Part shown: piece by piece, positions 4,681-5,162 of the stretch
Numbering within the stretch: position 1 is the first letter of the stretch
How the letters are laid out: every line of letters begins with the position of its first letter
From: Candidatus Coatesiibacteriota bacterium
GTDB taxonomy: Bacteria; RBG-13-66-14
Reading direction: 5' to 3'
Assembly: GCA_030631385.1 (NCBI GenBank)
Contig: DAOVLG010000171.1
Span: 1-5,162 of the forward strand
DNA length: 5,162 nucleotides
Translations under genes and position numbers: made by a program
Notes under the pieces: generated by a model
What the model saw: only the letters and a program-made list of their open reading frames with translations
The model's database searches: none
What the model was told of the DNA's origin: nothing

Positions 4681-5162
4681 CTAGCGGATCACGTCCAGCA
4701 TCCGGTCCAGGCGAAGGTAACCCAGCACCGCCAGGCCCGATTCCCCCTCGGAGCACATGCGGGGCAGGTTCACCGAGAGGTAGATCATGAAGGCCTTCCC
4801 GATGATCTCGTCCCGGCCGACGTACCCGATCGCTCCCCGGCTGTCGTCGGACGAGTTGCGGTTATCCCCCAGAACGAGGTAATTTTCAGGTGGAAGGACA
4901 TGCTCCTCATCACCGAAGCGCTCCCCGCCCCGGGTCCAGCCCCAGGCCCCTTTGGCCAGATAGGCCCGCTCGTCAACGCGCTCCCCGTTCACCCAGAGGT
5001 AGTCACCGGCGAAACAGAAGCGGTCCCCGGGCAGGGCCAGCACCCGCTTGACGTAGTCCTCGCCGTCGCGCTGGAAAACGATCACCTCGCCCCGACGCGG
5101 CTCCCGCACCCGGTAGGCCAGCCGGTTGACCAGGATGAAGTCCCCCTCCCTCAGCGTGGGAC
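4681..5162 (-). CDS. lepB: Type I signal peptidase, apparently active (N-terminus outside window)
   Basis: The frame is open to the right edge and 159 complete residues are visible. The first are PTLREGDFILVNRLAYR, the end of box B (SMxPTLxxGD). The catalytic serine therefore lies a few codons beyond the edge and cannot be checked. The GTG at 5107-5109 is internal, not the start. The catalytic lysine is present in DYVKRVLALPGD (codon AAG at 5047-5049), followed by a WVNGE motif and box E GDNRNSSDDSR (4837-4869), including the Ser, Asp and Arg equivalent to E. coli S278, D280 and R282. The tail RLDRMLDVIR matches the usual RxxR-rich end of the family. The enzyme would be held in the cytoplasmic membrane with its active site outside, removing signal peptides from Sec and Tat substrates. 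It lies 191 bases upstream of its inactive paralogue on the same strand. Confidence 0.95.
   Translation of the reverse strand, partial: PTLREGDFILVNRLAYRVREPRRGEVIVFQRDGEDYVKRVLALPGDRFCFAGDYLWVNGERVDERAYLAKGAWGWTRGGERFGDEEHVLPPENYLVLGDNRNSSDDSRGAIGYVGRDEIIGKAFMIYLSVNLPRMCSEGESGLAVLGYLRLDRMLDVIR

Noticed and set aside
4681..5109. GTG at 5107-5109 as the start of the active signal peptidase
   Set aside because: The frame continues upstream to the edge with PTLREGDFILVNRLAY, conserved box B sequence, so this GTG is an internal valine.
1..5162. CRISPR array, tRNA or rRNA genes, transposase or integrase
   Set aside because: I looked on both strands for regularly spaced repeats, tRNA-like cloverleaf ends, rRNA signatures and recombinase motifs, and found none.

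Overview
Every gene I can support lies on the minus strand, so transcription runs from right to left. The genes are GC-rich (hand counts of two sample 60-base lines gave about 70% and 77%), with dense antisense shadow ORFs. Two small proteins carry lipoboxes, there are two type I signal peptidase homologues, and the regulator is of the sigma-54/NtrC type. This suggests a high-GC, probably diderm bacterium, possibly from a little-studied or candidate phylum. I cannot place it more precisely.

Layout in the direction of transcription. (1) 5162-4681: a type I signal peptidase with its catalytic lysine and box E intact, cut by the window edge just before the catalytic serine. (2) 4680-4490: a 191-base spacer with GC-rich palindromes. 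(3) 4489-2299: five tightly packed genes with junctions of +3, 0, -8 and +9 bases. They are a second signal peptidase homologue that has lost both residues of the Ser/Lys dyad, two small lipoproteins, a small single-pass membrane protein, and a short soluble histidine kinase with no sensor domain. The three small proteins appear to be diverged copies of one helical domain, each with its own membrane anchor. (4) 2298-1686: a strikingly AT-rich stretch (31% G+C over 1801-2280, 149 of 480 bases by hand). It holds a frameshifted, 5'-truncated gene remnant and an open frame for a 77-residue two-helix membrane protein without an ordinary start codon. (5) 1685-324: a complete NtrC-family sigma-54 activator. 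(6) 216-194: a terminator hairpin. (7) 107-79: a near-consensus sigma-70 promoter driving a gene at 41-1 that begins with a signal peptide and runs off the left edge.

How they may work together (inference): the kinase has no sensor of its own and is co-translated with three membrane-anchored copies of one extracytoplasmic domain and a catalytically dead signal peptidase. These could form a membrane-bound sensing or regulatory complex that controls the kinase, with the NtrC-type protein as the likely output. The most noteworthy observations are the dead signal peptidase beside an apparently active one, the tandem small-protein family, and the foreign-looking AT-rich stretch that splits kinase from regulator.
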